A DNA stretch of 64,000 bases from assembly GCF_027988105.1 (NCBI RefSeq), contig NZ_JAQJZJ010000006.1, positions 248,001-312,000 of the forward strand, in the 5' to 3' direction. Shown here piece by piece: positions 17,091 through 27,270 of the stretch. The notes beneath the pieces were generated by a model. That model saw nothing but the letters and a program-made list of their open reading frames with translations, had not been told where the DNA came from and did not search any database. Each line of letters opens with the position of its first letter. Positions within the stretch are counted from its first letter, which is position 1. The translations under genes and the position numbers were made by a program. Origin of the DNA: Pseudomonas aestuarii (GTDB lineage: Bacteria; Pseudomonadota; Gammaproteobacteria; Pseudomonadales; Pseudomonadaceae).

Positions 17091-18323
17091 CTATGGCTGT
17101 GCCTTGTCGGTCTTGTACGCCTTGAGCGCCTTGAGGCGCTCAAGGCGCAGCGCCTCGCCCAGTTCGGGGCCTTGCAAGCCCTGCTCCAGCAACGGCTTGA
17201 CTGCCACGGCGCGAGCCGCCTGCATGGCGCCGCGCAGGTAGCCGGCTTGCGGGTAGTCGCGTTGCTCCAATCCGTCCCGCCCCCGAGCATCCATCTCGCA
17301 GGCCGCGATGAACGCCTCGAAGCGCTGCGGGCGGCGAAACACATCGAAGTGCTGTAACAGCTCCAGCAGGGTCGAGGCTTTCAGCTCGAGGGCGCGATGG
17401 CCGTGAGTGTGATATTCGCCGACCAGCAGGGCCAGTTCCTGACAGTCTTTCGGCGCCTTGCTGCGCTCGTTGATCGCGCGAATCAGCTTCAGCCCGCGTT
17501 GCTCGTGGGCGATGTGCCGGGGCCAGTCGGCCATCGGCGTCAGGCCCTTGCCGACATCATGCAGCAGGCAGGCCCAGCGCACCGTTAGCGGCTGCTGGTA
17601 TTCGGCGCACTGACGCAAGACGCTGAGTACATGCGCGCCGGTATCGATTTCCGGGTGATGGGCGGGTGGCTGGGGCACGCCGAACAGCGCGTCGACTTCC
17701 GGTAGCAGCGCCCCGAGGGCGCCGCAGTCACGCAATACCTGGATAAACACATCGGGGCGAGGTTCGAGCAGGGCGCGGGAGATCTCCTTCCAGCTGCGTT
17801 CGGCGGTCAGCGCCGAAAGCTCACCGGAGTCGCTCAGTTGGCGCATCAGCGCCAGGGTCTCGGGGGCCACGCGAAAGCCCAGGGAGGCATAGCGCGCGGC
17901 GAAGCGAGCGACCCGCAGCACCCGCAGCGGATCTTCGGCAAAGGCCGGGGAGACATGCCGCAGCAGCTTGGCCGCGAGGTCGTGCTGGCCGCCATAGGGG
18001 TCGATCAGGCGGCCTTGTGCGTCCTCGGCCATGGCGTTGACGGTGAGGTCGCGGCGGATCAGGTCTTCTTCGAGGGTGACGTCCGGGCTGGCATGGAAGG
18101 TGAACCCGCCATAGCCGCGGCCGCTCTTGCGCTCGGTGCGCGCCAGGGCATACTCCGCGCCGGTTTGCGGGTGCAGGAACACCGGGAAGTCTGCACCCAC
18201 CGGGCGATAGCCCAGCTCCAGCATCTGCTCGGCACTGGCGCCGACCACCACCCAGTCGACCTCGGTGACTTCGCGGCCGAGCAGGCGATCACGCACTGCA
18301 CCGCCGACTTTATAGATCTGCAT
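17091..18323 (-). CDS. cca: CCA-adding tRNA nucleotidyltransferase with HD domain
   Basis: The product is 410 residues, class II like E. coli Cca. The N-terminal polymerase domain shows [10 protein letters not shown], then E21-V-D23-[15 protein letters not shown] and [12 protein letters not shown]; the RNA-binding middle follows; the HD domain ([10 protein letters not shown]...LLHDVGKGL) is complete, so phosphohydrolase activity is expected. In E. coli the catalytic pair is D21-x-D23; here the first is Glu, a conservative but notable change at a metal ligand. It adds or repairs CCA at tRNA 3' ends. Start MQIYKVGG is standard. Confidence 0.95.
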   Translation of the reverse strand: MQIYKVGGAVRDRLLGREVTEVDWVVVGASAEQMLELGYRPVGADFPVFLHPQTGAEYALARTERKSGRGYGGFTFHASPDVTLEEDLIRRDLTVNAMAEDAQGRLIDPYGGQHDLAAKLLRHVSPAFAEDPLRVLRVARFAARYASLGFRVAPETLALMRQLSDSGELSALTAERSWKEISRALLEPRPDVFIQVLRDCGALGALLPEVDALFGVPQPPAHHPEIDTGAHVLSVLRQCAEYQQPLTVRWACLLHDVGKGLTPMADWPRHIAHEQRGLKLIRAINERSKAPKDCQELALLVGEYHTHGHRALELKASTLLELLQHFDVFRRPQRFEAFIAACEMDARGRDGLEQRDYPQAGYLRGAMQAARAVAVKPLLEQGLQGPELGEALRLERLKALKAYKTDKAQP

Positions 18324-18388
18324 GTCTGTTCCTCCGCTGAGTGCAGAGGATAACGGCTGGGGCGTACAGGCGGCCAGGAAGTTGCCGA

Positions 18389-19969
18389 TCAGATCGGCGG
18401 AATGATCAGGTCGAGCCGAGGGTAGTCGCTGTCCTGATCGCTGTCACTCTTGGGCGGTACGTGCTGGGTGTCGATCAGTTTGTCGCCCTGCAGGGTTTCC
18501 AGGTGAATGTCGAAACCCCACAGACGATGCAGGTGCTTGAGCACTTCATCGGTGGAGTTACCCAGGGGTTTGCGGTCGTGCTGCTGGTGGCGCAGGGTCA
18601 GTGAGCGGTCGCCGCGGCGGTCGATGCTCCAGATTTGGATATTAGGCTCGCGATTACCCAGGTTGTACTGGGCGGCCAGGGTTTCGCGGATGCTCTGGTA
18701 GCCCGGCTCGTCGTGGATGGCCGGGACCAGCAATTCATCCTTCTGGTCGTCGTCGAGAATGCTGAATAGCTTGAGGTCGCGAATGACCTTGGGCGACAGG
18801 TATTGCAGGATGAAGCTCTCATCCTTGAAGCTGCTCATGGCGAACTTGAGGGTCGTCAGCCAGTCGCTGCCGGCAATGTCGGGGAACCAGTGCTTGTCTT
18901 CTTCGGTGGGCTCTTCGCAGATCCGGCGGATGTCGCGGTACATGGCGAAGCCGAGGGTGTAAGGGTTGATGCCGCTGTAGTAGGGGCTGTCGAAGGGCGG
19001 TTGGTAGATCACGCTGGTGTGCGACTGGAGAAACTCCATCATGAAACCGTCGGTAACCAGGCCCTCGTCATACAGGTCGTTCATCAGGGTGTAATGCCAG
19101 AAGCAGGCCCAGCCCTCGTTCATCACCTGGGTCTGGCGCTGCGGGTAGAAGTACTGGGCGATCTTGCGCACGATGCGGATCACCTCACGCTGCCAAGGCT
19201 CGAGCAGGGGGGCGTGTTTCTCCAGGAAGTACAGGATGTTTTCCTGGGGCTCCGGGGGGAAGCGCTTGTTGTCTTGCTCGCCGCGCTTGCCGGCGCCCTT
19301 GGGGATGGTGCGCCAGAGGTCGTTGATCTGTTTCTGCAGGTGCTCTTCGCGCTCCTTCTGCCGACGCTGCTCCTCTTCGGCGGAAATCGGGTAGGGGCGT
19401 TTGTAGCGGTCGACCCCGTAATTCATCAGGGCATGACAGGAATCGAGCAGGTCTTCTACCGCATCGATGCCGTGGCGCTCCTCGCACTTCATGATGTACT
19501 GCTTGGCGAAGACCAGGTAGTCGACGATCGAGCTGGCGTCGGTCCAGCTGCGGAACAGGTAGTTGCCCTTGAAGAAGCTGTTGTGGCCGTAGCAGGCGTG
19601 GGCAATCACCAGTGCCTGCATGCACATGGTGTTTTCTTCCATCAGGTAGGCGATGCAGGGGTCGGAGTTGATCACGATCTCGTAGGCCAGGCCCATCTGT
19701 CCGCGTTTGTAATTCTTCTCGGTACTGAGGAAGTGCTTGCCATAGGACCAGTGGTGATAACCCAGCGGCATGCCCACCGAGGCGTAGGCGTCCATCATCT
19801 GTTCGGCGGTGATCACCTCGATCTGGATCGGGTAGGTGTCCAGCGCATAGCGTTCGGCGAGCCGGCCGATTTCGCGGTCGTAGGCGCCAATCAGCTCGAA
19901 GGTCCACTCCGAGCCGATGGAGATCGGTTGGCGTTTCTTCACGGGTACGCTGCTGTCATGCGCTGTCAT
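18389..19969 (-). CDS. SpoVR family protein (YcgB-like)
   Basis: The product is 526 residues, close to E. coli YcgB. Family-typical stretches include [44 protein letters not shown] in outline, [14 protein letters not shown] and [21 protein letters not shown]. The many conserved His and Glu residues suggest metal binding, but the biochemical role is unknown; in Bacillus SpoVR affects spore cortex. Its start overlaps the DUF444 gene stop by four bases, so the two are translationally coupled and, with prkA, form the conserved stress-associated trio. Confidence 0.92.
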   Translation of the reverse strand: MTAHDSSVPVKKRQPISIGSEWTFELIGAYDREIGRLAERYALDTYPIQIEVITAEQMMDAYASVGMPLGYHHWSYGKHFLSTEKNYKRGQMGLAYEIVINSDPCIAYLMEENTMCMQALVIAHACYGHNSFFKGNYLFRSWTDASSIVDYLVFAKQYIMKCEERHGIDAVEDLLDSCHALMNYGVDRYKRPYPISAEEEQRRQKEREEHLQKQINDLWRTIPKGAGKRGEQDNKRFPPEPQENILYFLEKHAPLLEPWQREVIRIVRKIAQYFYPQRQTQVMNEGWACFWHYTLMNDLYDEGLVTDGFMMEFLQSHTSVIYQPPFDSPYYSGINPYTLGFAMYRDIRRICEEPTEEDKHWFPDIAGSDWLTTLKFAMSSFKDESFILQYLSPKVIRDLKLFSILDDDQKDELLVPAIHDEPGYQSIRETLAAQYNLGNREPNIQIWSIDRRGDRSLTLRHQQHDRKPLGNSTDEVLKHLHRLWGFDIHLETLQGDKLIDTQHVPPKSDSDQDSDYPRLDLIIPPI

Positions 19970-21237
19970 GTTGCAAGCCTCCGCTGGAACAGTTCGCGGA
20001 ACACGGGGTAGATATCGCCTGCCGAGACCAGTTGCTGCTGGGCGAAGGTGTCGTCAAAGGCCTCGCTGACCTGCTCGTACTCGAACCACAGCGCCTGGTG
20101 CTCGCGCGGGGTGATCTCGACGTAGGTGAAATATTGCACGAACGGCATGATCTGCTTGATCAATATATCCCGGCAAATCGGTGAATCGTCATTCCAGTTG
20201 TCGCCATCCGACGCCTGGGCGCCATAGATATTCCACTCGTTGGTGGGATAGCGCTCGGCCATGATCTCCTGCATCAGCTTGAGCGCGCTGGAGACGATGG
20301 TGCCGCCGGTCTCGCGGGAGTAGAAGAACTCCTCCTCGTCCACCTCCTTGGCGCTGGTGTGATGGCGGATGAACACCACGTCGATCTTGTCGTAGTTACG
20401 CTTGAGAAACAGGTACAGCAGGATGAAGAAGCGTTTGGCGATGTCCTTGGTGGCCTGGGTCATCGAGCCGGACACGTCCATCAGGCAGAACATCACCGCT
20501 TTCGAGCTGGGATTGGGCTGCTTGACCAGCAGGTTGTACTTGAGGTCGAAGGTGTCGAGGAAGGGCACACGCTTGATCCGGGCCTGCAGCTTGCCGACTT
20601 CAAGCTCAAGCGCCTGGATGTCGCCGAAATTGTCCGGCTCTTCGCGCTTCAGCCGTTCCAGTTCGAGTTGTGCCTCTTTCAGCTTGGTGCGGCTGCTGCC
20701 GGACAGGGCGATGCGCCGGGCGTGGGCCGAGCGCAGGGTGCGCACGATGTTGATCCGTGACGGGTTGCCCTCGTTGCTGATGCCAGCGCGTACGGTCTTG
20801 AAGGTGTCGGCGCCGGTCAGGTGACGCTTCACCAGGTTGGGCAGTTCAAGATCCTCGAACATGAAGTCGAGAAATTCTTCCTGGGTGATCTGGAAAACAA
20901 ACTCATCCATGCCTTCGCCAGTGTTGCTGGCCTTGCCCGCGCCTCGACCGCCGCCGCCACCTGGCGGTCGCGGAATGCGTTCGCCTGCGGTGAATTCCTT
21001 GTTGCCCGGATGGACGATGGTCTGCTTGCCGCCACGGCCGTGGTGAAATATCGGCTCGTCGATGTCGCGACCGGGAATGCTGATCTGTTCGCCATGCTCC
21101 ATGTCGGTAATGGAGCGGCGGCTCACCGCCTCTTCGACGGCTTTCTTGATGTGGTCACGGTAACGTCGCAAGAAGCGCTGGCGGTTAACCGTGCTCTTGT
21201 TCTTGCCGTTCAGACGTCGGTCGATCACATGGCTCAT
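19966..21237 (-). CDS. DUF444 family protein (YeaH/YhbH-like)
   Basis: The product is 423 residues from [13 protein letters not shown]. The C-terminal part has a VWA-like fold: [18 protein letters not shown] carries the MIDAS DxSxS motif. A Gly-rich segment ([13 protein letters not shown]) lies near residue 95. In E. coli yeaG-yeaH is co-transcribed and linked to starvation survival; the kinase partner is prkA just upstream. An earlier in-frame ATG at 21267 is less likely because the protein conventionally starts at MSHVIDRR. Function as an adaptor for the PrkA kinase is inference. Confidence 0.93.
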   Translation of the reverse strand: MSHVIDRRLNGKNKSTVNRQRFLRRYRDHIKKAVEEAVSRRSITDMEHGEQISIPGRDIDEPIFHHGRGGKQTIVHPGNKEFTAGERIPRPPGGGGGRGAGKASNTGEGMDEFVFQITQEEFLDFMFEDLELPNLVKRHLTGADTFKTVRAGISNEGNPSRINIVRTLRSAHARRIALSGSSRTKLKEAQLELERLKREEPDNFGDIQALELEVGKLQARIKRVPFLDTFDLKYNLLVKQPNPSSKAVMFCLMDVSGSMTQATKDIAKRFFILLYLFLKRNYDKIDVVFIRHHTSAKEVDEEEFFYSRETGGTIVSSALKLMQEIMAERYPTNEWNIYGAQASDGDNWNDDSPICRDILIKQIMPFVQYFTYVEITPREHQALWFEYEQVSEAFDDTFAQQQLVSAGDIYPVFRELFQRRLAT

Positions 21238-21283
21238 AGGGCCCCTCCGAGGAGCTGCAAGCGACACGCCACAAGCTACAAGG

Positions 21284-21303
21284 GCGACCCCGCCCGGGGT
21301 CGC
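21284..21303. terminator. Hairpin between prkA and the DUF444 gene
   Basis: GCGACCCCG (21284-21292) pairs with CGGGGTCGC (21295-21303) with almost no loop. It lies inside the 104-base gap between prkA and the DUF444 gene, flanked by GCTGCAAGC-like short repeats. There is no T run in the direction of transcription, so partial termination or RNA protection of the prkA message is more likely than full termination. Confidence 0.4.
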
Positions 21304-21341
21304 TTTGGTTTGCAGCTTGAAGCGTACTGCTTATGGCTGCC

Positions 21342-23264
21342 TTACTGCGATTTACGAACCCGCAGATACCATTCGGACAGCAGGCGCACCTGCTTGTCGG
21401 TGTAGCCGCGCTCGACCATGCGAGTGACGAAGTCGTTGTGTTTCTGTTGGTCCTCCTTGCTCGCTTTGGCGTTGAAACTGATGACCGGCAACAGGTCTTC
21501 GGTATTGGAGAACATTTTCTTCTCGATCACTACGCGCAGCTTCTCGTAGCTGAGCCAGGTCGGGTTCTTGCCGTTGTTGTTGGCACGGGCGCGCAGCACG
21601 AAGTTGACGATCTCGTTGCGGAAATCCTTCGGATTGCTGATGCCTGCCGGTTTCTCGATTTTCTCCAGCTCCTCGTTGAGCGCGACGCGGTTGAGGATCT
21701 CGCCGGTTTCCGGGTCACGGTATTCCTGATCCTGAATCCAGAAGTCGGCGTACAGCACATAACGGTCGAAGATGTTCTGCCCGTACTCGCTGTAGGACTC
21801 GAGGTAGGCGGTCTGGATTTCCTTGCCGATGAACTCGATATAGCGCGGCGCCAGGTATTCCTTGATAAAACGCAGATAGCGCTCGCGGGTTTCGGCGGGG
21901 AACTGCTCCTGTTCGATCTGCTGCTCCAGCACATAGAGCAAGTGCACCGGGTTGGCGGCCACCTCGTGCGGGTCGAAGTTGAACACCTTGGACAGGATCT
22001 TGAAGGCAAAACGCGTCGATAGACCGTTCATGCCCTCGTCGACCCCGGCGGTGTCGCGGTACTCCTGGATCGACTTGGCCTTGGGGTCGGTGTCCTTGAG
22101 GTTCTCGCCGTCATAGACGCGCATCTTCGAGTAGATGTTCGAGTTCTCCGGTTCTTTCAGGCGGCTCAGTACCGAGAACTGGGCGAGCATCTTCAGGGTG
22201 TCCGGTGCGCAGTGGGCCTTGGCCAGGGAGCTGTTGAACAGCAACTTGTCGTAGATCTTGATCTCGTCGGTAACACGCAGGCAGTAGGGCACCTTGACGA
22301 TGTAGATGCGGTCGATGAACGCCTCGTTGTTCTTGTTGTTGCGGAAGTTGTGCCATTCCGACTCGTTGGAGTGGGCCAGCAGGATGCCGCTGTAGGGAAT
22401 CGCGCCGAGGCCCTCGGTGCTGTTGTAATTGCCTTCCTGGGTAGCGGTGAGCAAGGGGTGCAGGACCTTGATCGGCGCCTTGAACATCTCGACGAATTCC
22501 ATCAGGCCCTGGTTGGCGCGGCACAGGGCGCCGGAGTAGCTGTAGGCATCGGCGTCGTTCTGCGGGAACTCTTCCAGTTTGCGGATATCCACCTTGCCGA
22601 CCAGGGAGGAGATGTCCTGGTTGTTCTCGTCGCCGGGTTCAGTTTTGGCGATGGCGATCTGGTTGAGGATCGAGGGGAACAGCTTGACCACGCGGAACTG
22701 GCTGATGTCACCGCCGAACTCGGTCAGGCGCTTGGTCGCCCAGGGCGACATGATGCTGTTCAGGTAGCGCTGCGGAATGCCGTATTCCTCTTCGAGGATG
22801 GTGCCGTCCTCGTCGACGTTGAACAGGCCGAGCGGCGACTCGAACACGGGCGAGCCCTGGATTGCATAGAAGGGCACTTTTTCCATCAGGTGCTTGAGTT
22901 TTTCTGCCAGCGACGACTTACCGCCGCCAACCGGCCCCAACAGGTAGAGGATCTGCTTCTTCTCTTCCAGGCCTTGGGCGGCGTGGCGGAAGTAGGAGAC
23001 GATCTGGTCGATGCACTCCTCCATGCCGTGGAAGTCGGCGAAGGTCGGGTAGCGGCGGATCACCTTGTTGGAGAAGATCCGCGACAGCCGCGAGTTGCTT
23101 GAAGTATCGATCAACTCAGGCTCGCCAATCGCCAGCAGCAGCCGCTCCGCTGCAGTGGCGTAGGCGCTGCGATCCTGTTTGCACAGTTCGAGGTATTCCT
23201 GCAGGGAGTATTCCTCCTGCCGGGTCGCCTCGAAACGTTGCTGGAAGTGGCTGAAAATGCTCAT
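21342..23264 (-). CDS. prkA: PrkA family serine protein kinase / AAA+ protein
   Basis: The product is 640 residues. The N-terminal AAA domain has Walker A in LLGPVGGGKSSLAEKL (about 103-118), and the C-terminal part is the PrkA kinase-like region. The start MSIFSHFQQRF is preceded by GAGGTGAAG, a strong ribosome binding site. In E. coli the homologue YeaG affects nitrogen-starvation and stationary-phase fitness, and B. subtilis PrkA has been reported as protease or kinase. It leads the prkA-DUF444-spoVR operon. An 18-bp palindrome lies 60 bases upstream. Confidence 0.94.
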   Translation of the reverse strand: MSIFSHFQQRFEATRQEEYSLQEYLELCKQDRSAYATAAERLLLAIGEPELIDTSSNSRLSRIFSNKVIRRYPTFADFHGMEECIDQIVSYFRHAAQGLEEKKQILYLLGPVGGGKSSLAEKLKHLMEKVPFYAIQGSPVFESPLGLFNVDEDGTILEEEYGIPQRYLNSIMSPWATKRLTEFGGDISQFRVVKLFPSILNQIAIAKTEPGDENNQDISSLVGKVDIRKLEEFPQNDADAYSYSGALCRANQGLMEFVEMFKAPIKVLHPLLTATQEGNYNSTEGLGAIPYSGILLAHSNESEWHNFRNNKNNEAFIDRIYIVKVPYCLRVTDEIKIYDKLLFNSSLAKAHCAPDTLKMLAQFSVLSRLKEPENSNIYSKMRVYDGENLKDTDPKAKSIQEYRDTAGVDEGMNGLSTRFAFKILSKVFNFDPHEVAANPVHLLYVLEQQIEQEQFPAETRERYLRFIKEYLAPRYIEFIGKEIQTAYLESYSEYGQNIFDRYVLYADFWIQDQEYRDPETGEILNRVALNEELEKIEKPAGISNPKDFRNEIVNFVLRARANNNGKNPTWLSYEKLRVVIEKKMFSNTEDLLPVISFNAKASKEDQQKHNDFVTRMVERGYTDKQVRLLSEWYLRVRKSQ

Positions 23265-23324
23265 AACTTCACCTCGCTCGATGCTTAAAGCCGCCGTGGC
23301 ATCGGTCGTGCGGGTGCTGGTGAT

Positions 23325-23342
23325 CGGCTGATGCATCAGCCG
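23325..23342. promoter_or_regulatory. 18-bp perfect palindrome upstream of prkA
   Basis: CGGCTGATGCATCAGCCG is perfectly self-complementary and lies 61-78 bases upstream of the prkA ATG, within the only promoter-sized gap of this operon. It could be a regulator site or the stem of a leader RNA hairpin. Which regulator is unknown. Confidence 0.45.
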
Positions 23343-23483
23343 AGGATAGTCCCCCAGAACACCTAAAGGTCTTACCGATGGCCCGGATGCCGGCTGGCCG
23401 GCTCTACCTTGATTTTGATGGCCTGAACTAAAGGATAGTTCGGAATCGGTAAGATCAAGTGGCAACGAACGATAACAGGATAT

Positions 23484-23508
23484 TACCGCTCGCTAGGGGC
23501 GAGCGGTA
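23484..23508 (-). terminator. Hairpin at the end of the lptD-to-glpE operon
   Basis: TACCGCTCGC (23484-23493) pairs with GCGAGCGGTA (23499-23508) around a five-base loop, 39 bases after the glpE stop and before the prkA promoter region. Position suits a terminator for the long lptD...glpE gene string. No clear T run follows. Confidence 0.5.
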
Positions 23509-23546
23509 GTCCAGCGCTGGCGTGGCCTTGAGGGACGAATAAATTT

Positions 23547-23876
23547 TTATTCGTCTGGCGCTTGCGCAATGTCTTCCGGGAAGGTCGCGCGCCACAGTTC
23601 GAAGCCGCCATCGAGGCTGTACACCGCGCTGAAGCCTTGGCCGACCAGGTAGGCGGCGGCACTCTGGCTGGAGTTGCCATGGTAGCAGGCGACGATCAGC
23701 GGCACGTCGAGATCGGCCCTGGCGATGAAGTCATGCAGCGAATGATTGTCGAGGTGCTGCGCGCCTTTGATATGCCCGGCGGCAAAGCTTTGCGGGTCGC
23801 GGATGTCGACCACGGCGGCGCCTTGCTGGCGCAGCAGCTGGGCTTCGGACGGGGGGATACGTGTGAACTCGCTCAT
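23547..23876 (-). CDS. glpE: Thiosulfate sulfurtransferase GlpE (rhodanese)
   Basis: The product is 109 residues, a single rhodanese domain. The active-site loop [12 protein letters not shown] has the catalytic Cys at residue 64, the same short loop as E. coli GlpE. It transfers sulfane sulfur from thiosulfate to cyanide or thioredoxin in the cytoplasm. The start overlaps the apaH stop by four bases, so it is probably the last gene of the lptD-surA-pdxA-rsmA-apaG-apaH string. Confidence 0.94.
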   Translation of the reverse strand: MSEFTRIPPSEAQLLRQQGAAVVDIRDPQSFAAGHIKGAQHLDNHSLHDFIARADLDVPLIVACYHGNSSQSAAAYLVGQGFSAVYSLDGGFELWRATFPEDIAQAPDE

Positions 23877-24697
23877 GGGTGCACCTCACTGCAGTTACAG
23901 CGGTGACGTTCACCGCTGTCGACATTCAATAGGGTCAAGGCGCCACCCCACACGCAACCGGTGTCCAGGGCGAACAGGCCGGGTTCCTCGCAACGACCTT
24001 CCAGTGCCGCCCAGTGGCCGAAGATGATCTTCTGCCCGCGGGTCTTGCGCTGTTTGTGGCTGAACCAGGGTGCATAACCGGGCGGCGCGCTGCCGGCGCC
24101 TTCCTTGCTTTTCAGGTCCAGGGTGCCATCGGCCGTGCAGAAGCGCATGCGCGTGAGGTAGTTGGTGATCACCCGCAGGCGGGTCACACCGTGCAGATCC
24201 TTGTCCCACTTGGCTGGCTCGTTGCCGTACATGCCATCGAGGAACAGCGGAAAGCGTGCGTCGTCGAGCAGGGCTTCCTCAACCTCGGCCGCGCGCCTGA
24301 GCGCTTTCTGCACTGACCATTGCGGCGGGATGCCGGCATGCACCAGGACGATGTCGCGCTCGGCGTCATAGTGCAGCAGTTTCTGGCGGCGCAACCAGTC
24401 GAGCAGATCGGCGCGATCCGCGGCGTCGAGAATCTCCTGCAGGGTGTCGCTCTTCTTCAGTCGTTCGATATTGGACGCGACAGCCAGCAGGTGCAGGTCA
24501 TGGTTGCCCAGTACGCAGGTCAGCGCATCGCGCATCTGATAGAGAAAGCGCAAGGTGGCTAGCGATTCCGGGCCGCGGTTGACCAGGTCGCCGACCAGCC
24601 AAAGGCGATCTTTGGCGGGGTCGAATGCGACCCGCTGCAGCAGGCATTGCAGGGGTTTCAGGCAGCCTTGCAGGTCGCCGACGGCATAAGTCGCCAT
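23873..24697 (-). CDS. apaH: Diadenosine tetraphosphatase ApaH
   Basis: The product is 274 residues. It hydrolyses Ap4A and removes Np4 caps from RNA. Metallophosphatase motifs are complete: YAVGDLQGC (GDxxG), [13 protein letters not shown] (GDxVxRG), [11 protein letters not shown] (GNHD) and VHAGIPPQW. Its ATG overlaps the apaG stop (ATGA). Position downstream of apaG and rsmA is the same as in E. coli. Confidence 0.97.
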   Translation of the reverse strand: MATYAVGDLQGCLKPLQCLLQRVAFDPAKDRLWLVGDLVNRGPESLATLRFLYQMRDALTCVLGNHDLHLLAVASNIERLKKSDTLQEILDAADRADLLDWLRRQKLLHYDAERDIVLVHAGIPPQWSVQKALRRAAEVEEALLDDARFPLFLDGMYGNEPAKWDKDLHGVTRLRVITNYLTRMRFCTADGTLDLKSKEGAGSAPPGYAPWFSHKQRKTRGQKIIFGHWAALEGRCEEPGLFALDTGCVWGGALTLLNVDSGERHRCNCSEVHP

Positions 24698-25077
24698 CAG
24701 TGCAGCGAGCCCGGTACCGCCAGGCGGAACGGTGCGATAAGGGCATCGAACTGCCTGCCGTCTTCGGCGAGCATCTGGTAACTGCCCTGCATGGTGCCGA
24801 CGCGGGTGGTCATGACGGTGCCGCTGCTGTAGGTGTGACTCTTGCCGACCGCAATCAGCGGTTGTTGGCCGACCACGCCGGCGCCACGCACCTCCTGCAC
24901 ATGGCCGTCGCCATCGGTGATGAGCCAGTGGCGGGACAACAGTTTGGCCGGCAACTGACCCTGGTTGACGATGGTCACGCTGTAGGCGAAGGCGAAGCGG
25001 TTCTGCTCCGGCTGCGATTGCTCCGGCAGGTAGCGGGTGGTGACGCTGACGTCGACCTGGTAACGGGGATCTGACAT
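24697..25077 (-). CDS. apaG: ApaG (DUF525) protein
   Basis: The product is 126 residues from [21 protein letters not shown]. It has the all-beta ApaG fold, with the Gly-rich conserved region [13 protein letters not shown] and the TMQGSYQM motif near the C-terminus. The biochemical role is not settled; the family binds pyrophosphate-like ligands in some structures. It lies between rsmA (146 bases upstream) and apaH (overlapping). An extra two codons (MYM) are possible at the start. Confidence 0.95.
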   Translation of the reverse strand: MSDPRYQVDVSVTTRYLPEQSQPEQNRFAFAYSVTIVNQGQLPAKLLSRHWLITDGDGHVQEVRGAGVVGQQPLIAVGKSHTYSSGTVMTTRVGTMQGSYQMLAEDGRQFDALIAPFRLAVPGSLH

Positions 25078-25223
25078 GTACAAAACCTGCTTGATAGCTG
25101 CTGCTCTGGAAATTGCGGCGTTGCCAATGGGCCGGGCCTCAGTGTCTCGAAGGGCTCATTCACACCTCGTAAGCTCGTCTCGAGCATCCTTCGCAGTCGT
25201 TGCGATGAGCCAGTTTAGCTGGC

Positions 25224-26030
25224 TCAAGCAGCGTTGGGTTGTTCGGCCAGCCGATCGGCCAGGCGTACGAATGCCGCCAGATCCAGCTGTTCGGGGCGCA
25301 GGCTGCCATCGACGCCAGCCGCTTCGATTTCCTCTGCGGTCAACAGGGCCTTGAGCGTGTTGCGCAGGGTCTTGCGACGCTGATTGAAGGCCTCGCGCAC
25401 CACGTTCTCGAGCAGGCGGTGGTCCTTGGCCGGATGGGGCAGCACTTCATGCGGCACCAGGCGCACGATCGCCGAGTCGACCTTGGGCGGCGGATTGAAC
25501 GCACCGGGGCCGACATTGAACAGGTGTTCCACCCGGCAATGGTACTGCACCATGATCGACAACCGGCCCCAGTCCTTGCCGCCCGGGCCTGCCGCCAGGC
25601 GCTCGACCACTTCCTTCTGCAGCATGAAGTGCATGTCGCGAATCAGTGCGGCGTTGTTCAGCAGGTGGAAGATCAGTGGGGTGGAGATGTTGTAGGGCAG
25701 GTTACCGACCACGCGCAGGCTATGCGGGGCCGGATTGAGGCTGCTGAAATCGAACTTCAGGGCGTCGCCCTGATGCAGCTGGAAGCGCGGCTCGGCGGCA
25801 AACTTGGCATTGAGGATGGGGATCAGGTCGCGATCCAGTTCAATCACGTCGAGTTGTGCACCGCTGTCGAGCAGGCCTTCGGTGAGCGCGCCCTGGCCCG
25901 GGCCGATTTCCAGCATGCGCTCGCCTTCACGGGCATGGATGGCGCGCAGGATGCGGTGGATGACCCCGGCGTCGTGCAGGAAGTTCTGGCCGAAGCGCTT
26001 GCGCGCGCGGTGTTGGGGGTGTTCGGACAT
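25224..26030 (-). CDS. rsmA: 16S rRNA A1518/A1519 dimethyltransferase RsmA (KsgA)
   Basis: The product is 268 residues from MSEHPQHRARKRFGQNFLHD. The SAM-binding motif is MLEIGPGQGALTEGL and the catalytic NLPYNIS motif is present. It dimethylates two adjacent adenines near the 3' end of 16S rRNA and acts as a checkpoint in 30S assembly. The QNFLHD motif at the N-terminus is characteristic. It follows pdxA after 110 bases that contain AAGC-rich short repeats. Confidence 0.97.
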   Translation of the reverse strand: MSEHPQHRARKRFGQNFLHDAGVIHRILRAIHAREGERMLEIGPGQGALTEGLLDSGAQLDVIELDRDLIPILNAKFAAEPRFQLHQGDALKFDFSSLNPAPHSLRVVGNLPYNISTPLIFHLLNNAALIRDMHFMLQKEVVERLAAGPGGKDWGRLSIMVQYHCRVEHLFNVGPGAFNPPPKVDSAIVRLVPHEVLPHPAKDHRLLENVVREAFNQRRKTLRNTLKALLTAEEIEAAGVDGSLRPEQLDLAAFVRLADRLAEQPNAA

Positions 26031-26140
26031 GGAGCAGCTCCAAGCCTCAAGCTGCAAGCGTCATGCAAGCGCCCAAAGCAGCAAGGCAAAGGGGCGCAGC
26101 TTACCAGTTGCGGGCGCACTCGGCATCCTGCTTGGCTCTG

Positions 26141-27133
26141 TCAGTCCTGGCTGGCTGCCATTTGATAGGCGGTTTCCAGGGCGACCTGCAGGCTACCGCT
26201 ATCGATCCTGCCGCTGCCGGCCAGATCCAGCGCCGTGCCGTGGTCGACCGAGGTGCGGATGATCGGCAGGCCCAGGGTGATATTGACTGCGGCGCCAAAG
26301 CCCTTGAATTTGAGTACCGGCAGGCCCTGGTCGTGATACATCGCCAGCACGGCGTCGCAGTGGTCGAGGTGCTTGGGTGTGAACAGGGTATCGGCCGGCA
26401 GCGGGCCAATCAGGTCGATGCCTTCGCCGCGCAGGCGGTCGAGGGTCGGTTCGATCACCTCGATCTCTTCGCGCCCAAGGTGGCCGCCTTCGCCGGCATG
26501 CGGGTTGAGGCCGCAGACCAGAATGCGCGGTCGGGCGATGGCGAATTTAGTCCGCAGGTCATGATCGAGGATGCGGGTGACCCGGATCAGGCGTTCGGCG
26601 GTAATAGCTGCGGCGACATCCTTGAGCGGCAGGTGGGTGGTCACCAGGGCCACGCGCAGGCCGTGGGTGGCGAGCATCATCACCACCTGCTCGGTGTGGG
26701 TCAGTTCGGCGAGAAACTCGGTGTGCCCGGAGAAGGGGATGCCGGCCTGGTTGATCACGCCCTTGTGCACCGGTGCGGTGATCATGCCGGCGAAATGCCC
26801 GTCGACGCAGCCCTGGCCGGCGCGGGTCAGGGTGGCCAATACATAGGCGGCATTGGCCGGATTCAGTTGGCCGGGCACTACGGGGGCCGTCAGCGCAGTG
26901 TCCCAGACAAACAGGCTGCCAGCCGGCGCGGGGGCGCTCGGCCAGTTGCCGGGGCCGGCCTCTAGCAATTGAATGTCGAGGTTAAGGCAGTGGGCCCGCT
27001 CGGCGAGCAGTTCGCGGCTGGCTATGGCGATCAATGCATGGGGTTGCGCCTGGCGAGCGAGCAGCAGGCACAGGTCGGGGCCGATGCCTGCCGGCTCACC
27101 GGGGGTCAGTGCGAAGAGGTGTCTTGCAGTCAT
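26141..27133 (-). CDS. pdxA: 4-hydroxythreonine-4-phosphate dehydrogenase PdxA
   Basis: The product is 330 residues. It oxidises 4-phosphohydroxy-threonine in pyridoxal phosphate synthesis. Typical stretches are [12 protein letters not shown] at the N-terminus, [24 protein letters not shown] and [16 protein letters not shown], which includes metal-binding His; [16 protein letters not shown] holds the third metal His. It sits between surA and rsmA as in E. coli. A strong surA terminator hairpin lies upstream, so it may also have its own promoter in the 137-base gap. Confidence 0.96.
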   Translation of the reverse strand: MTARHLFALTPGEPAGIGPDLCLLLARQAQPHALIAIASRELLAERAHCLNLDIQLLEAGPGNWPSAPAPAGSLFVWDTALTAPVVPGQLNPANAAYVLATLTRAGQGCVDGHFAGMITAPVHKGVINQAGIPFSGHTEFLAELTHTEQVVMMLATHGLRVALVTTHLPLKDVAAAITAERLIRVTRILDHDLRTKFAIARPRILVCGLNPHAGEGGHLGREEIEVIEPTLDRLRGEGIDLIGPLPADTLFTPKHLDHCDAVLAMYHDQGLPVLKFKGFGAAVNITLGLPIIRTSVDHGTALDLAGSGRIDSGSLQVALETAYQMAASQD

Positions 27134-27214
27134 GGGCAGGTTCTCGGTTGTGCCGGCTGGCTGGGCGTCGAGGCGGATAATCGGGCTATGTTACGCCGTG
27201 TCCGCTGCAGAACG

Positions 27215-27253
27215 AAAAAAGCCCGGTGCTGCGAGGGGCAGGCGCCGGGCTTT
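27215..27253 (-). terminator. Terminator after surA
   Basis: AAAGCCCGG (27218-27226) pairs with CCGGGCTTT (27245-27253). On the minus strand the stem is followed by TTTTTT, so this looks like an efficient intrinsic terminator between surA and pdxA, splitting the seven-gene string. Confidence 0.8.
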
Positions 27254-27270
27254 GATCTGGTTGGCGATGC

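Noticed and set aside
18803..20011. 402-codon open frame opposite the SpoVR gene
   Set aside because: Antisense to a conserved gene, dominated by Val/Ala/Gly/His/Gln as expected for reverse-frame translation.
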